A DNA stretch of 64,000 bases, taken from NCBI RefSeq assembly GCF_018474025.1, contig NZ_JAHCTA010000004.1, positions 62,001-126,000 on the forward strand, read 5' to 3'. Below, piece after piece: positions 30,373 through 40,104 of this stretch (its first letter is position 1; each line of letters opens with the position of its first letter). This DNA comes from Alteromonas oceanisediminis. Lineage in GTDB: Bacteria; Pseudomonadota; Gammaproteobacteria; Enterobacterales; Alteromonadaceae. The position numbers were made by a program, and so were the translations under genes. Under the pieces are notes generated by a model that was given only the letters and a program-made list of their open reading frames with translations, was not told the origin of the DNA and ran no database searches.

Positions 30373-30389
30373 TCTGGTCTGACCATAGA
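30373..30389. promoter_or_regulatory. FadR operator upstream of fadE
   Basis: TCTGGTCTGACCATAGA contains TGGTCTGACCA, the core of the FadR consensus (TGGTNNGACCA type), 38 bp before the fadE start. In gammaproteobacteria FadR represses fad genes until long-chain acyl-CoA binds it. The position fits repression of fadE. No fadR gene is in the window. Confidence 0.8.
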
Positions 30390-30427
30390 CCACTATCGAG
30401 AATTAGCTCGAGTTATCAGGAGGCTTC

Positions 30428-32887
30428 ATGTCTGACTTAATTTGGTTTTTACTGAGTATCTTAGTGATCGCCATTGCTGCTTATAAGCAAACATCTTTGC
30501 TAAACACCGTCATTGGTGTTGGGGTTGTGATGGTTGTTGGAACATTAACCGGCGACATTGGCTGGTTTGGATGGTTGGTTTTTCTTGCGTTGTCGGTGCC
30601 GCTGGTCAACCGAGGTATACGCCAGCAGTACCTCAGCAAGCGCTTGCTGAAGTTCTATAAAAAAGTCATGCCTGAAATGTCTGACACCGAACAAGAGGCC
30701 ATTGATGCCGGTAGCGTCTGGTGGGATGGAGACATTTTTACAGGAAAGCCTAATTGGAACAAATTACATTCCTTTGCGCAGCCTCGCCTTACCGCGGAAG
30801 AACAAGCTTTTCTGGAAGGCCCGTGTAACACAGTCTGTAACATGGTGGATGAGTGGCAAATAAACCACAAAGACGCCGACCTGTCTGCAGAGATTTGGCA
30901 ATATCTTAAGGACAATAAGTTCTTCGCCATGATCATTAAAAAGCAGTATGGCGGGCTGGAGTTTTCAGCCTATGCACAGTCTCGAGTATTACAGAAGCTG
31001 GCTGGCGTCAGCGCAGTATTGTCCAGCACCGTTGGTGTGCCCAATTCGTTAGGCCCCGGAGAGCTGTTGCAGCATTACGGCACGAAGGAACAGCAAGACC
31101 ATTACCTACCCCGTTTAGCCGTGGGAGATGAAATTCCGTGTTTTGCTTTGACCAGCCCGGAAGCGGGGTCAGACGCCGGAGCAATACCTGATGTCGGCAT
31201 CGTCTGTAAAGGCGAGTGGGAAGGTGAAGAAATCCTCGGTATGCGTCTAACCTTTAATAAGCGCTATATTACACTAGCCCCAGTTGCGACAGTGATTGGT
31301 TTAGCGTTTAAAATGCGTGACCCAGATGGATTACTGGGAGACCAAAAAGAACTCGGTATTACCTGCGCACTGATTCCACGTGATACGCAAGGTTTAGACA
31401 TTGGAAACCGTCACTTCCCGCTGAACGTGCCATTTCAGAATGGTCCGGTGCGCGGTGAAGACATTTTCGTACCGCTGGATTATATTATCGGTGGCAAAGC
31501 CATGGCGGGCAAAGGCTGGCGCATGTTAATGGAATGCTTGTCAGTTGGACGCTGTATTACCCTGCCCTCATCAGCCGCTGGCGGGGCCAAATCCATGGCT
31601 ATTGCGACAGGTGCCTATGCGCGTATTCGTCGTCAGTTCAGGCTGCCTATTGGCCACATGGAAGGCGTCGAAGAAATGTTAGGGCGTATTGGTGGCAACG
31701 CTTACCTGATGGATGCGGTGACCAGCATGACAACCGCCGCTTTAGATGTAGGGCAAAAGCCCTCCGTGATCTCCGCAATTTGTAAATATCACCTGACCGA
31801 GCGTATGCGCACGGTGGTAAACGATGCCATGGATGTACATGCTGGCAAGGGAATTTGTTTAGGTCCGAATAACTATATTGGTCGTGGCTATCAGGGCGCG
31901 CCAATTTCAATCACCGTGGAAGGGGCTAATATCCTCACGCGTAATATGATGATCTTCGGTCAGGGTGCAATGCGCTGTCACCCTTACGTTTTGGATGAGA
32001 TAAAAGCATCTCAATTGCAAGATCGGAAAGAAAGTTTACAGCGCTTTGACAAAGCGGTATTCGGACACATTGGCTTTGCTATCGGTAACACGGTACGCAG
32101 CGTGTGGTTCTCGTTGACTGGCGGTCGTTTAAGCCGCACGCCCTTTAAGGATGACACGTCACGGTATTACCAACTTATGCAGGGGTATTCGGCTAACTTA
32201 GCGTTGCTAACCGATGTTTCAATGGGCTTGCTTGGCGGCGAACTTAAGCGCCGTGAACGTTTGTCCGCGCGGTTGGGTGATATTTTAAGTCAGGTTTATC
32301 TTGCCAGTGCCGCATTGAAACGATTCGATGAACAAGGCCGCAATCAGGAAGATTTACCCTTGTTACATTGGGCTTTACAAGACTGCTTGTACCAAACGGA
32401 GACAGCAATCGATGAGTTCTTACGTAACTTCCCTTCGCCAGTGTTGGCTGGATTACTGCGAGCTATCGTCCTACCCTTCGGCCGTCGTATCGACCGCCCT
32501 AGTGACGTCACAGAGCATAAAATTGCGCACATCTTGCAAACACCATGTGCGGCACGTGATCGTATTGGCTATGGCCAGTATTTGACGCGTGAAGAGGGCA
32601 ACCTGATTGGTGATCTTGAGCAAACACTCGACGATGTTCTAGCAGTTGAGCCTGTGTTTGAGCGCATTTGCCAAGCGCGTAAACAAAAGCTACCTTTCAC
32701 TCAGCTAGCCGATTTAGCAGATAGTGCGCTGAAAGACGGCATTATCGACGAGCAAGAGGCCGCGTTAATGAAGCGTACTGAAGCAGGTCGACTGCGCGCC
32801 ATCAGCGTGGATGACTTTGAACCCGCTGAGCTAGTGGCAGCGTCCACGACGAAGAAACGCAGTTCTCGCTCAAAAAAAGCAGCTTAG
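30428..32887 (+). CDS. fadE: Acyl-CoA dehydrogenase FadE
   Basis: FadE performs the first oxidation of long- and medium-chain acyl-CoA in beta-oxidation, passing electrons to ETF. At 819 residues it matches the large FadE family (E. coli 814). Two hydrophobic segments at the N-terminus (about residues 4-20 and 22-60) anchor it to the membrane, then the ACAD domain begins near residue 110. [18 protein letters not shown] is the FAD/substrate loop, and [19 protein letters not shown] is typical. The tail is lysine-rich. RBS AGGAGG precedes the ATG. A good FadR box lies upstream and a strong terminator follows. EtfAB and EtfD are encoded further right. Confidence 0.97.
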   Translation: MSDLIWFLLSILVIAIAAYKQTSLLNTVIGVGVVMVVGTLTGDIGWFGWLVFLALSVPLVNRGIRQQYLSKRLLKFYKKVMPEMSDTEQEAIDAGSVWWDGDIFTGKPNWNKLHSFAQPRLTAEEQAFLEGPCNTVCNMVDEWQINHKDADLSAEIWQYLKDNKFFAMIIKKQYGGLEFSAYAQSRVLQKLAGVSAVLSSTVGVPNSLGPGELLQHYGTKEQQDHYLPRLAVGDEIPCFALTSPEAGSDAGAIPDVGIVCKGEWEGEEILGMRLTFNKRYITLAPVATVIGLAFKMRDPDGLLGDQKELGITCALIPRDTQGLDIGNRHFPLNVPFQNGPVRGEDIFVPLDYIIGGKAMAGKGWRMLMECLSVGRCITLPSSAAGGAKSMAIATGAYARIRRQFRLPIGHMEGVEEMLGRIGGNAYLMDAVTSMTTAALDVGQKPSVISAICKYHLTERMRTVVNDAMDVHAGKGICLGPNNYIGRGYQGAPISITVEGANILTRNMMIFGQGAMRCHPYVLDEIKASQLQDRKESLQRFDKAVFGHIGFAIGNTVRSVWFSLTGGRLSRTPFKDDTSRYYQLMQGYSANLALLTDVSMGLLGGELKRRERLSARLGDILSQVYLASAALKRFDEQGRNQEDLPLLHWALQDCLYQTETAIDEFLRNFPSPVLAGLLRAIVLPFGRRIDRPSDVTEHKIAHILQTPCAARDRIGYGQYLTREEGNLIGDLEQTLDDVLAVEPVFERICQARKQKLPFTQLADLADSALKDGIIDEQEAALMKRTEAGRLRAISVDDFEPAELVAASTTKKRSSRSKKAA

Positions 32888-32910
32888 CTTAAACAAGCAA
32901 TAATGAACAA

Positions 32911-32946
32911 AAGCCAGCGAAGTGCTTCACTCGCTGGCTTTTTTTT
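32911..32946. terminator. Intrinsic terminator between fadE and ggt
   Basis: AAGCCAGCGA pairs with TCGCTGGCTT around a partly paired loop, followed by eight or more Ts on the plus strand. It ends fadE transcription. The few As on the left could let it also stop the convergent ggt operon. Confidence 0.9.
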
Positions 32947-32947
32947 G

Positions 32948-34738
32948 CTATTGCCCTACCGCCACGCCCTCTCTTCTGGGGTCGGCTCCGCCAACCAATT
33001 GGTTGTTAAGGATCTGAATGCCATGCAATCCACTATTTAGGTCAATCACACGCACCGTGTGGCCTTTCTCAATTAGGGCTTTTTCTAGCTCAACAATGGG
33101 TGTCCCTTTTTCAAGCGCCGTATAGTCATTTCGATTGGTGATTTTTGGTAAGTTGATCGCTTGTTGGATATCTAATTGCCAGTCCAGAACGCCCACCAGT
33201 GTCTGAGCAACATAGCTGATAATACGACTCCCACCCGGTGAGCCCACCACTAGGGTCAATTGGTCATTTCGGTCAAATACCATGGTTGGACTCATTGCAC
33301 TGCGCGGACGCTTGCCCGGTTCAAGACGATTCAGGGTCGGAAAGCCGTTGCGGGTTGGCGCAAGTGAAAAGTCGGTCAGCTGATTGTTTAGTAAAAAGCC
33401 GCCAACCATCAACCCTGAGCCAAACATAAATTCAATGCTTGATGTCATGGATATCGCATTACCCTTTTTGTCGACAATGGCAATATGGCTGGTATTCGGC
33501 AGCTCTAATGAGTAATCAGGGTTTAATTGCATGTGGGTGTAGGGTTTACCCGCTCTGAAGCGCCGCATTGGCTTATCCAACGCGATTTCCTTTGCGCGGT
33601 CAGATAAATAAGCATCGCTGATCAAAGCCGAAAAGGGTAACTGCGTAAAATCGTTGTCAGCGACATACATATTGCGATCAGCATACGCCAACGCTGATGC
33701 CTGAGTGTACAGGTGCGCAAACTCTACAGAGTTGTTTGCCATTGTGGCGACATCATAGCCTTCAAGCGCTTTCATGATCTGAAGCACATTGATACCACCT
33801 GAACTCGGTGGGGCCATACCGCAAATTTTATGCGTGCGATAATAGCCACACACGGGGGAGCGTTGGATCACGTTATAGTCAGCAAAGTCACTTTCACTGA
33901 GTACGCCGGGATTGATCGGACTGTTGGTAACCTTTTTCACGATGGCTTGAGGTAATTCCCCTTCATAAAACGCCTTTGTGCCAGACTCAGCGATAGTGGA
34001 TAGGGTCTTGGCCAATGCAGGGTTTTTCTTCTTTGAACCGATGGGCAAGGGTTTACCGTTAGGGAAAAAGTAGCTTTTGGTTTCCGGAAACTGCTGCAGT
34101 CCAGGATGAACATTCAAGCTCAGCAGTTTATGTAACCGCGGTGATACTTCGAAACCGTGTTGCGCCGTAGTGACGGTATCTACAAACAATGTTTTCCAAG
34201 CCAACTCACCAAACATCGAGTGCGCTTTTTCCATGGCAGCTAGCACACCCGGAACACCAACCGATTTGCCACCTACGACGGCATCGCGCCATTTCATGAC
34301 GTCGCCGTTGTCAGTAAATAATAACGCATCGGCCTTGCTGGGCGCTTTTTCTCTGCCATCAAAGGTGTGCAGCGTTTTTGTCTGATTATCCCAATACAGA
34401 ATAAACGCGCCACCACCGATCCCTGAAGATTGAGGCTCGACCAGGGTAAGCATGGCCTGAACTGCGACTGCGGCATCAATCGCTGAACCGCCCTGTTCAA
34501 TGATGTTACGTCCCGCCCAGCTTGCATAGGGATTGGCAGCCACAACCATAAACTGCTCGGCTGTAAAGGCTTGCTTCTCGCTGTACCCAGTCGCGGCTTC
34601 CGGTTCGCGGTCTTCTCTGGGGGCAATTTGCGCATCCACGCTGGTGGCCCATAGCGTTATGCACATGGCCGCACAAACACGACGAAAGTGCTGATGAAAG
34701 ATTCTTATTGACGGCATGTTATCGCTGTTCGGTATCAT
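32948..34738 (-). CDS. ggt: Gamma-glutamyltransferase
   Basis: GGT hydrolyses or transfers the gamma-glutamyl group of glutathione in the periplasm and is made as a precursor that cleaves itself. The 596 residues have a signal peptide (about 1-36). The catalytic N-terminal Thr of the small subunit is Thr416 in LPNTSHIAIVDKKGNA. Substrate-binding GSGIGGGAFILYW-type and VGSPGGSRIISYV segments are present. Oddly, its start overlaps the stop of an enoyl-CoA hydratase gene by 4 bp, an unusual partner. The beginning of the mature region is slightly long. Confidence 0.95.
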   Translation of the reverse strand: MIPNSDNMPSIRIFHQHFRRVCAAMCITLWATSVDAQIAPREDREPEAATGYSEKQAFTAEQFMVVAANPYASWAGRNIIEQGGSAIDAAVAVQAMLTLVEPQSSGIGGGAFILYWDNQTKTLHTFDGREKAPSKADALLFTDNGDVMKWRDAVVGGKSVGVPGVLAAMEKAHSMFGELAWKTLFVDTVTTAQHGFEVSPRLHKLLSLNVHPGLQQFPETKSYFFPNGKPLPIGSKKKNPALAKTLSTIAESGTKAFYEGELPQAIVKKVTNSPINPGVLSESDFADYNVIQRSPVCGYYRTHKICGMAPPSSGGINVLQIMKALEGYDVATMANNSVEFAHLYTQASALAYADRNMYVADNDFTQLPFSALISDAYLSDRAKEIALDKPMRRFRAGKPYTHMQLNPDYSLELPNTSHIAIVDKKGNAISMTSSIEFMFGSGLMVGGFLLNNQLTDFSLAPTRNGFPTLNRLEPGKRPRSAMSPTMVFDRNDQLTLVVGSPGGSRIISYVAQTLVGVLDWQLDIQQAINLPKITNRNDYTALEKGTPIVELEKALIEKGHTVRVIDLNSGLHGIQILNNQLVGGADPRREGVAVGQ

Positions 34739-35496
34739 TTAAACTTCTCTTTATTCACAGGACGTTTTTGTAAAAACGCCGCAAAAGCTTCCTGTGCCGG
34801 CTCTGAACGCATAGCGTCAATAAAGAAATCAAGTTCTTCCGCCATATGCTCATCTACGTTATGCACATCTGATTTCATCAGCTTTTTTGTATTTTTTAAG
34901 GCAAGAGCAGGTTTGGCGCGCAGTGCGTCGACAATGGTGTCAACCACACTGTCTAGCTCAGCGGCGCTAAACACATCATTCACAATGCCGAAATGCTTTG
35001 CTTCATCGGCACCAAATGGCTTGCCCAACATTAACCACTCGCTGGCTTTTCGATGGCCTACTACTCTTGGCAGAATGTAACTTGAGGCATACTCAGGCAC
35101 TAAACCAAGGTCAATAAACGGCATCACAAATTTGGCTGAATCATCGCAATACACCAAGTCGCAATGTAGTAACAAGGTCGTACCGATGCCAACAGCCAAG
35201 CCGCGCACTTTGGCCACCACCGGCAAGTCACAGTGCATTAGAGCATTCATAAAGTGAGCCGTTTCGTTAACGTGCTCTGCCTCATCCACTGATGCAAAAT
35301 CAGCGATATTGTTACCTGCGGTGAAACAATCGCCCTCGCCTTCAATAACAATGACACGCGCACCATCATCACGCGCCCGTTCAATGGCTTGTGCCATCTG
35401 TTCATACATCTCACGCGTTAAAGAATTCTTCTTAGCGGGACGGTTAATGACTACGCGCAATACGTGATCAACCATCTGAGTGTTGATATCAGACAT
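34735..35496 (-). CDS. Enoyl-CoA hydratase/isomerase family protein
   Basis: A crotonase-fold enzyme of 253 residues. ITREMY-type helix, GEGDCFTAGNNIADF (oxyanion hole) and VRGLAVGIGTTLLLHCDLVY are family signatures. The catalytic region PFIDLGLVPEYAS has Asp/Glu in positions more typical of enoyl-CoA isomerases than classic hydratases. The substrate is unknown. It heads a two-gene operon with ggt by a 4-bp overlap and diverges from the rhombosortase gene. No operator is recognised in the 96-bp gap. Confidence 0.88.
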   Translation of the reverse strand: MSDINTQMVDHVLRVVINRPAKKNSLTREMYEQMAQAIERARDDGARVIVIEGEGDCFTAGNNIADFASVDEAEHVNETAHFMNALMHCDLPVVAKVRGLAVGIGTTLLLHCDLVYCDDSAKFVMPFIDLGLVPEYASSYILPRVVGHRKASEWLMLGKPFGADEAKHFGIVNDVFSAAELDSVVDTIVDALRAKPALALKNTKKLMKSDVHNVDEHMAEELDFFIDAMRSEPAQEAFAAFLQKRPVNKEKFK

Positions 35497-35592
35497 ACAG
35501 TATTCCTCTTTTCACAATGTTCAGGTACCACGTACCCAGTTTGGGTTATGATAACCGTTGTTGCTCACACAAAACGACTTTAAATCATCAAT

Positions 35593-36207
35593 ATGTTGGT
35601 ATTACCCACTCAAATTCGCTATTGGATTGGCCCTTTGTGCGTTGCCATGATCGCTATCCTCGGCTTCGTTTTCGAACCTTGGTCAAGCCAATGGTTTGCG
35701 TTTAATCGTGCAACCGTGAATCAGGGCGAACTTTGGCGCTTACTGAGCGCACATCTGCTGCACACCAATGCGATACACCTTTTGTTAAATATCGCCGGCC
35801 TTGCGTTACTGTGGGGTCTACACGGCGAATACTATCGTCCTGCCCGCTTCAGTATTTTTTTCTCACTCTGTGCGGTGCTAACGTCACTTGCCATCTGGTT
35901 GTTTTCGCCACAGTTAACTCACTATGTGGGCCTGTCGGGGGTTTTACATGGTTTATTCGTGTGGGGCGCCTGTGGAGATATTCGCCGAGGCGATCACACT
36001 GGCTGGCTGCTACTCATTGGTCTGGCAATCAAGATTTGTTATGAACAATTTGGCGGTGACAGCAGCCAAATCGCCGCATTGATCGAGGCATCAGTTGCCG
36101 TTGATGCACACCTCTGGGGCGTGTTAAGCGGTTTATTGCTAAGTTTGTTGTGGTCGTTGCTGGGGCTCACCTGGCGTGAGCCCCTTGCAACTTCGAAAAT
36201 ACCCTAA
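35593..36207 (+). CDS. rrtA: Rhombosortase (GlyGly-CTERM processing intramembrane protease)
   Basis: Rhombosortase is a small rhomboid protease that cleaves proteins bearing a C-terminal GlyGly-CTERM tail, often type II secretion substrates. The 204 residues have about six membrane segments, with the Ser nucleophile Ser115 in VGLSGVLHGLFVWGA and the His partner His173 in VAVDAHLWGVLSG. Both motifs are those of the RrtA group rather than GlpG. No GlyGly-CTERM substrate is encoded in this window. Its last 4 bp overlap the convergent S9 peptidase gene, and a 9-bp perfect hairpin (GGGGCTCAC/GTGAGCCCC, 36162-36184) lies in its 3' end. Confidence 0.88.
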   Translation: MLVLPTQIRYWIGPLCVAMIAILGFVFEPWSSQWFAFNRATVNQGELWRLLSAHLLHTNAIHLLLNIAGLALLWGLHGEYYRPARFSIFFSLCAVLTSLAIWLFSPQLTHYVGLSGVLHGLFVWGACGDIRRGDHTGWLLLIGLAIKICYEQFGGDSSQIAALIEASVAVDAHLWGVLSGLLLSLLWSLLGLTWREPLATSKIP

Positions 36208-38699
36208 AGGTTTTGCTCGAACAACTTATGAATACGGCGATATTCGTCTAGCCAGGAACTTGGCTGCACGAAACCGTGAGGCTCTACCGGGTAAATGGCG
36301 GTCTCGAAATTCTCTTTCTCAAGCTCGATCAGACGCTGAACCAACCTGACAACATCGACAAAAAACACATTATCATCCAGCATTGGTGCGTTGATTAACA
36401 AAGGTTTCTGCAAGCCTTCAGCAAAGTATATCGGCGAACTGCGACGGTAGGCAATCGGATCGATATCAGGTGTATTGAGAATATTGGACGTGTACGGGTG
36501 ATTGTAGTGCGCCCAATCACTCACCGGCCTGAGTGCCGCACCCGCTTGAAAGAGGTCTGGCTCTGTAAACAGTGCCATAAACGTCATAAATCCGCCATAA
36601 GAGCCCCCGTAGGTTCCAATCCGCTGACGATCAACGTTGGCGTTTTCAACCATCCACGCGACGCCATCAACAAGGTCCTGCACTTCTGGCGTACCCATTT
36701 GACGATAAATAGCGGTACGCCAGTCTCGTCCATAACCTTTGGAAGCACGATAGTCCATATCCATCACAACATAGCCTTGGTGCGCGAGCAAACTATGGAA
36801 CATAAACTCTCGAAAGTACGCTGACCAACCCATGTGCGAATTCTGCAAATACCCGGCACCGTGGTTGAACACAACAGCGCGCCGTTTCTCTGTGGTTGTG
36901 TCTGTGGTTTGTGGCGGCTGGTACACACGTGAAAAAATCGGTGCATCGGTATGTGACGAGGGTACCGGCACAATGCTAGGCGCAACCCAGGGTAACGCAA
37001 GAAACGCGTCACTCACGGTGTGCGTTAAGCGCTTTGCACTCATGTTTTCACTGGCTAGTGGCTGAATGTAAAGTTCTGGCGGCATCGTCAATTGACTGTG
37101 GGTTAGCAGCAATGCATCTTCAGTTGGGCTCAACACATAGTCAGTCATGCCATTCAGATCAGTCAACGCCTGTTGCTTAGCCGTTAGCACATCAACGCGA
37201 TAGATTTCGTAAATTCCGGGGTGCTTAACGTTGCCTTTGAAGTAGGCAAATTGGTCGTTGGCACTGAAGGTAACGTCGTCGACGACAAACTGCCCTTTGG
37301 TTAACGCGCGCGCTTTGCCATCAAGTGGCTTAACATATAAGTGCGAATACCCTGTTTCTTCAGACAAGTAAAACAGCGTCTCTTCCGTGTTCAACCAGCC
37401 AAACTGATTGTACGCGTAATTGATCCAGGCATTGTCTGATAAACGATGCTGTGTCACGAAACGCTTCGCGTCAAAATCGACCGACACAATCCAGCGATCT
37501 TTGTTGTCCCACGCTTCCAGTTGTAAGGCGACGTTGTCGCCGGAATGGCTCCACTGTACTCCTGGTTGATTGTACCAACTTGACAACAAACCAATGTCAC
37601 GCGGAAGGCGGTTAACCTGATAGTCTTCACCGCGCGCTTGCGCATTCTCGCGCTTAACGTCAGCCAACACGTCATCGTTGTAACCGGGAAGATGAGTATA
37701 AGCTAACTCACTGACATCACGGGAGGGAATATCAATCAACCAAACAGTATCACTTTCGGGGGTCGCATCGGCAACACGACGGCGTACTTCATCTGCCGCA
37801 ATGCGACCGTCTTCCTGGATGTAATTGGGCATAATGTCGCTGTCTTGCCGTGTGGCTTTGTCCTCAGCAGTAACCACGATTAACCGGTCCCCTTTGGGAG
37901 ATAGCGCTGCAAACACGTTTCTCTGGGTTTCAGGCAAATAGAACGGCTGGGGACTGGTAGTGACGTTCGCGTCGCGCATCGCCAACTGATAGTCAAATTG
38001 CTCCTGTCGCTGTTGCCGTTTAACCTGCACATACTCAATGAGATCCAACTGTTCGCGCGCAATGAAATCACTCGCGGGTTCGACCGCTTTGGGTTCCTTG
38101 GCGAACCGCCAGCTCACCAGTTCAACCTGTCGCCCCGTATCAACGTCCATCGCCATATACTGATTGTTTATGCGAAACGCTAAGCGGCCATCAGTCAAAA
38201 TCAGCAGGTCATGCGGTTGATGGCTGTCTTGGGTTAACTGACGGACGTCTTGACCCTCTAACGTAGCGACAAATAGATTGCTATCAAACACCCAGGCCTG
38301 AAAACCGTGTTGCTCTGAACGCACGCTATGTTGCCTGTGGACCAGATGCATGTCGCTCAACTCAACCTGCTGCCCATTCCCCTGTGTTGTTTGATTTGGA
38401 TCTCGCAGGAAAACATCTCTAAGCTCACTACCCGCTTGCTTCTGATAATAGATGACATTCTCGCCATCCAGTGACCAACTTGGCCGCTCGGGTGAATTCC
38501 CGATCCAGTCAGGATCGCTCATAATCAATTCAAGTGAAATTTCACTGGCGTTAACCAGATTTGCCGGAGACTGGCTTGATAAAGTCTCGAAGGTATTTGA
38601 TTGAGGGGCAGATGCTGTGCCACTCGATTGGGTAGCCGAACAAGCCGACAAACTGAGAAACACAGCGGCTAGCGCTGAAAGTCGTTGAGTTTTAGTCAT
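36204..38699 (-). CDS. S9 family peptidase lipoprotein (dipeptidyl-peptidase IV-like)
   Basis: This 831-residue protein starts with a lipoprotein signal (LSLSAC). The N-terminal two thirds form a beta-propeller with repeated strands, as in DPP IV/prolyl oligopeptidase. The C-terminal alpha/beta-hydrolase domain has the nucleophile Ser700 in GTYGGSYGGFMTFMALF, an Asp in MLDDNVFFVD and a His in YPVEPHGFVQP. It probably acts on peptides in the periplasm or at the outer membrane. Substrate specificity is inferred from the family only. Confidence 0.88.
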   Translation of the reverse strand: MTKTQRLSALAAVFLSLSACSATQSSGTASAPQSNTFETLSSQSPANLVNASEISLELIMSDPDWIGNSPERPSWSLDGENVIYYQKQAGSELRDVFLRDPNQTTQGNGQQVELSDMHLVHRQHSVRSEQHGFQAWVFDSNLFVATLEGQDVRQLTQDSHQPHDLLILTDGRLAFRINNQYMAMDVDTGRQVELVSWRFAKEPKAVEPASDFIAREQLDLIEYVQVKRQQRQEQFDYQLAMRDANVTTSPQPFYLPETQRNVFAALSPKGDRLIVVTAEDKATRQDSDIMPNYIQEDGRIAADEVRRRVADATPESDTVWLIDIPSRDVSELAYTHLPGYNDDVLADVKRENAQARGEDYQVNRLPRDIGLLSSWYNQPGVQWSHSGDNVALQLEAWDNKDRWIVSVDFDAKRFVTQHRLSDNAWINYAYNQFGWLNTEETLFYLSEETGYSHLYVKPLDGKARALTKGQFVVDDVTFSANDQFAYFKGNVKHPGIYEIYRVDVLTAKQQALTDLNGMTDYVLSPTEDALLLTHSQLTMPPELYIQPLASENMSAKRLTHTVSDAFLALPWVAPSIVPVPSSHTDAPIFSRVYQPPQTTDTTTEKRRAVVFNHGAGYLQNSHMGWSAYFREFMFHSLLAHQGYVVMDMDYRASKGYGRDWRTAIYRQMGTPEVQDLVDGVAWMVENANVDRQRIGTYGGSYGGFMTFMALFTEPDLFQAGAALRPVSDWAHYNHPYTSNILNTPDIDPIAYRRSSPIYFAEGLQKPLLINAPMLDDNVFFVDVVRLVQRLIELEKENFETAIYPVEPHGFVQPSSWLDEYRRIHKLFEQNL

Positions 38700-38933
38700 A
38701 GTCTTTAGTATGTGTTATTTGATCCAGTTCACTATACCACTGCGCCCATAGCTCAGGTCAATCACACTGAACGCGAGATATCGGTGCACTCATCGAAATT
38801 CACGTAACGGCAACAGTCGGATTCTTATCCGATGCACGCTGACATTGCCAGCGCCGCAGAATAATCATTGGTGATCTGTTTACAATCAATTAAGCTATTG
38901 ATAACGGATAACATACAACTCAAGGCAAGTATC

Positions 38934-39500
38934 ATGACGCGTTTTACCTTTTCAAAGACTGTGTTTGCAGCAATCACATTGTCCACAGCACTTATCAGTA
39001 CCAATGTACAAGCCAATGAATGCCCTGATTTACTAAAGTTCGTCAAACGAAAACTGAACTCACAGGAAACGGTTAATCTGTGTGATGAATTTCAAGGCAA
39101 AACACTCTTGATCGTTAACACGGCCAGTTACTGCGGTTTTACACCCCAATTTGAAGGCTTAGAAGCACTTTACTCAGACTTTAAAGATCGCGATTTCGCG
39201 GTACTAGGTTTTCCCTCACATGACTTTAATCAGGAAGATCAAGATGAAGAGAAAACAGCCGAATTATGTGAGCTGACGTACGGTGTTCAATTCCCCATGT
39301 TTGAAGCTGTCAGTGTGCGTGGTGACGATGCTGATCCTCTGTATCGTATGCTTGCTGAACAGTCAGGCACAGCACCGAAATGGAATTTTTATAAATACTT
39401 AGTCGATAAAAACGGCAATGTTGTTGACAGCTATAGCTCATTCACTAAGCCGGGCGACGAAGACTTCAGAGCCGATATTGAGAAGGCATTGACGTTATAA
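38934..39500 (+). CDS. Exported glutathione-peroxidase-like protein
   Basis: The ATG at 38934 gives a signal peptide (cleavage near VQANE) and a GPx fold. The peroxidatic Cys67 is in NTASYCGFTPQFEGLEALY and the Trp/Asn pair in PKWNFYKYLVDKNG. The position that holds Gln in the usual GPx tetrad (FPCNQFG) reads FPSHDFNQE here, so that Gln is replaced by Asp97. Length is 188 residues. Such variants occur in proteobacteria; the reductant is more likely thioredoxin-like than glutathione. Confidence 0.85.
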   Translation: MTRFTFSKTVFAAITLSTALISTNVQANECPDLLKFVKRKLNSQETVNLCDEFQGKTLLIVNTASYCGFTPQFEGLEALYSDFKDRDFAVLGFPSHDFNQEDQDEEKTAELCELTYGVQFPMFEAVSVRGDDADPLYRMLAEQSGTAPKWNFYKYLVDKNGNVVDSYSSFTKPGDEDFRADIEKALTL

Positions 39501-39515
39501 GCAGTACTGCTAGAT

Positions 39516-39542
39516 AAAAAAGCCCCGCTAAATTAGCGGGGC
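39516..39542 (-). terminator. Intrinsic terminator, minus-strand orientation
   Basis: GCCCCGCTAA and TTAGCGGGGC form a perfect 10-bp stem, followed by six Ts on the minus strand. It lies in the convergent gap between the peroxidase gene and the broken azoR gene. It would stop transcripts coming from azoR; on the plus strand no T-tract follows. Confidence 0.8.
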
Positions 39543-39632
39543 AATCAAGCACACTCAACTTGGAACACACAGTGAACAGAGTCGGAAGACATTCGTCATT
39601 CCCTGCTCACATAATCATAGACCACAGCATTG

Positions 39633-40035
39633 TTAAATAAGTTCCAATATTTTTTTATGCGCATCTGCCATACTCGTTCGCGCTTTTTCATCACCCATGG
39701 CTAGGCCCTCTGCGTAGACAAAGCGAACATCGGTCAAACCATGCTTTTAACGTACTGGGTATTCCGAAATTATACATCGGCACAGCCAACACGATTTCAT
39801 CAGCAGACTGAACTTGTGAAACTATCTCATCAGACAGTGCAGCATGATGAGCTTGTTCTTCTGAGCGTTGTAATTCAGGAACTTGCCACGCAGCCAATTC
39901 ATTCTGGTCAAGGTGCGGCATACTTTGTTGCGTTAGCGCACGTTCGACGACGGTAACGTTACCGTTTCGCTGCACAGCCTGGGTGTAACTATCAGCCAGA
40001 AGACTGGCATTACCATTTTGCGAATCGATACTCGA
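39633..40035 (-). pseudogene. azoR: Broken FMN-dependent azoreductase gene
   Basis: Read on the minus strand, the first part gives VKSSIDSQNGNASLLADSYT and then ADEIVLAVPMYNFGIPSTLK, clear AzoR signatures. After KAWFD the reading frame passes directly into sequence that, in another frame, encodes TDVRFVYAEGLAMGDEKA and a closing helix with a stop at 39633, the AzoR C-terminus. About 70-80 residues between the two parts are missing and the frame shifts at the junction (near 39740-39750). No start codon is visible; a run of seven Gs lies just upstream (40032-40038). The gene is therefore inactive. Confidence 0.8.
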
Positions 40036-40104
40036 TTTTACCCCCCCACTTAATCGAATAAAATCGCAAAATATAGCGCTTATCTTTCGAATAATTAGAT
40101 ACTT

